From contig JAHWYA010000089.1 of assembly GCA_020028115.1 (NCBI GenBank), forward strand, positions 1 through 6,927: a stretch of 6,927 nucleotides of DNA. The letters are read 5' to 3'. The stretch comes from Anaeromyxobacter sp. GTDB taxonomy: Bacteria > Myxococcota > Myxococcia > Myxococcales > Anaeromyxobacteraceae. This document shows, in pieces, positions 6,057 through 6,927 of this stretch; the first letter of the stretch is position 1, and every line of letters starts with the position of its first letter. Under the pieces are notes generated by a model that searched no databases, was not told the origin of the DNA, and saw only the letters and a program-made list of their open reading frames with translations. The position numbers and the translations under genes were made by a program.

Positions 6057-6927
6057 CTACCCGCCGCTGGGGATCGCGCTGCCGGCCCCGGCGCCGAGGA
6101 GCGTCTTCAGGTCGTCGTCCGTGAAGAAGAGCCCCGCGCCGAAGAAGGCATCGTTCCCGACCGTGAACTTCGGGCCACCCGGGTACCGCCCCGAGCGCCA
6201 GCTGTTCAGGAAGTCGTCCGCGCCGGCGGTGACGAAGAAGTGCTGGAACAGGTAGTAGTTCACGTAGATCTTCGCGCGCGGGAAGACGTCCTGGTACGGG
6301 CGCGAGAACTGGTACACCGAGACCGAGAGCTGCAGCGTGTCGCGGAACAGGTGCAGGTCGCTCCCGATGCCGCCGGAGCTCTCGATGACGCCGACGCGGA
6401 AGGTGAGCGGCCCGTAGCGCTTCGCGATCTGGAGCGTGAAGGTGAGCCGGTCCTCGTGGGTCGACTTCGTCGAGACCGTGGTCGTGTCGGGCGGGGTCCG
6501 GGTCGGGTCGTGCGTCGTGATGGTCTCGGACTTGACCGAGTCCACGCCCCGCGGATCGGACACGATCTCGAGCAGGTAGTACTTGTCCGGCCGCGGCAGC
6601 AGCCGCGCGCCGAAGTAGGTCTTCGCCCCGGACTGGTTCAGGAGCCACTCCGACCGGAGCTGGATCTGCACCTGCAGCTTGAAGACGCGGTCGAGCTGGT
6701 CCGCGAGCTCCTCCGCCGCGTTCCCGACCTTCCGCCCGAGCCGCTCGTCGACGAGGAGCCGCCCGGCGACGCTCTTCCCCTCGCTCACCTTGCCGACGAG
6801 CTCCTCGAGCCGCTCGAGGCTCCCGGCGAGCTTGTCGACCGCCTGCTTCACGCCGCGCGCCTGCTCCGCCGCGACGGCGCGCTCGCCCGGCGTCGCCTGG
6901 GCGACGGCCCCCGCGACGCCCGGCAGC
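6057..6927 (-). CDS. MCE/MlaD-family lipid-transport protein (N-terminus off window)
   Basis: The C-terminal 289 residues of a mammalian-cell-entry (MCE) family protein, the periplasmic substrate-binding part of an Mla-type phospholipid transporter. The MCE domain and membrane anchor would lie beyond position 6927. The frame is open to the edge, so the internal GTG at 6851 is not the start. The visible part begins with an amphipathic, coiled-coil-like stretch including LAGSLERLEELVGKVSEGKS, then SVAGRLLVDERLGRKV, the usual sequence after the MCE domain. It continues into a beta-rich region with LLPRPDKYYLLEIVSDPRG, LTFRVGVIESSGGIGSDLHLF, YVNYYLFQHFFVTAGADDFLN and TDDDLKTLL near the end. From family knowledge this tail is typical of deltaproteobacterial MCE proteins and resembles an outer-membrane beta structure. 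Partner permease and ATPase genes (mlaE/mlaF-like) are expected upstream, to the right. The stop is TAG at 6059-6057. Confidence 0.88.
   Translation of the reverse strand, partial: LPGVAGAVAQATPGERAVAAEQARGVKQAVDKLAGSLERLEELVGKVSEGKSVAGRLLVDERLGRKVGNAAEELADQLDRVFKLQVQIQLRSEWLLNQSGAKTYFGARLLPRPDKYYLLEIVSDPRGVDSVKSETITTHDPTRTPPDTTTVSTKSTHEDRLTFTLQIAKRYGPLTFRVGVIESSGGIGSDLHLFRDTLQLSVSVYQFSRPYQDVFPRAKIYVNYYLFQHFFVTAGADDFLNSWRSGRYPGGPKFTVGNDAFFGAGLFFTDDDLKTLLGAGAGSAIPSGG

Overview
The window is very GC-rich DNA with codons ending almost always in G or C. Several genes have deltaproteobacterial/myxobacterial features: an MCE protein with the long delta-type C-terminal region, a TonB-dependent receptor carrying its own TonB-like domain, and an Ig-like lipoprotein typical of predatory soil myxobacteria. 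The organism is therefore probably a member of the Myxococcota, perhaps close to Anaeromyxobacter. That placement is inferred from composition and gene style, because no rRNA or other phylogenetic marker is present.

Layout: (1) Positions 1-2276 hold a minus-strand cluster. In transcription order it is a membrane-anchored TlpA/ResA-type thioredoxin (2276-1761), the zinc-ribbon gyrase inhibitor YacG (1718-1521), a D-2-hydroxyacid dehydrogenase (1524-583, overlapping yacG by 4 nt), and a CpsB/YwqE-like PHP-domain phosphatase that runs off the left edge (498-1). (2) Positions 2277-2343 are a 67-bp divergent intergenic region that must carry the start signals for both directions. (3) Positions 2344-5882 are a plus-strand pair: an 847-residue TonB-dependent outer-membrane receptor with an unusual N-terminal TonB C-terminal-like domain, then a roughly 329-residue lipoprotein that starts at or just after the receptor stop codon. 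(4) Positions 5883-6056 are a convergent intergenic region packed with hairpins and short repeats, serving as a bidirectional terminator and possibly a REP-like element. (5) Positions 6057-6927 are a minus-strand MCE/MlaD-type lipid-transport protein whose N-terminus lies beyond the right edge.

Functional reading: three of the seven genes point to the envelope (receptor, lipoprotein, MCE protein), and the thioredoxin faces the periplasm. The receptor and lipoprotein look like a two-gene surface uptake or binding unit of unknown substrate. The minus-strand cluster is a mixed set (redox, gyrase control, 2-ketoacid reduction, polysaccharide-linked phosphatase) with tight spacing suggesting co-transcription but no obvious single pathway. 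No mobile element, CRISPR array, tRNA or rRNA was seen.
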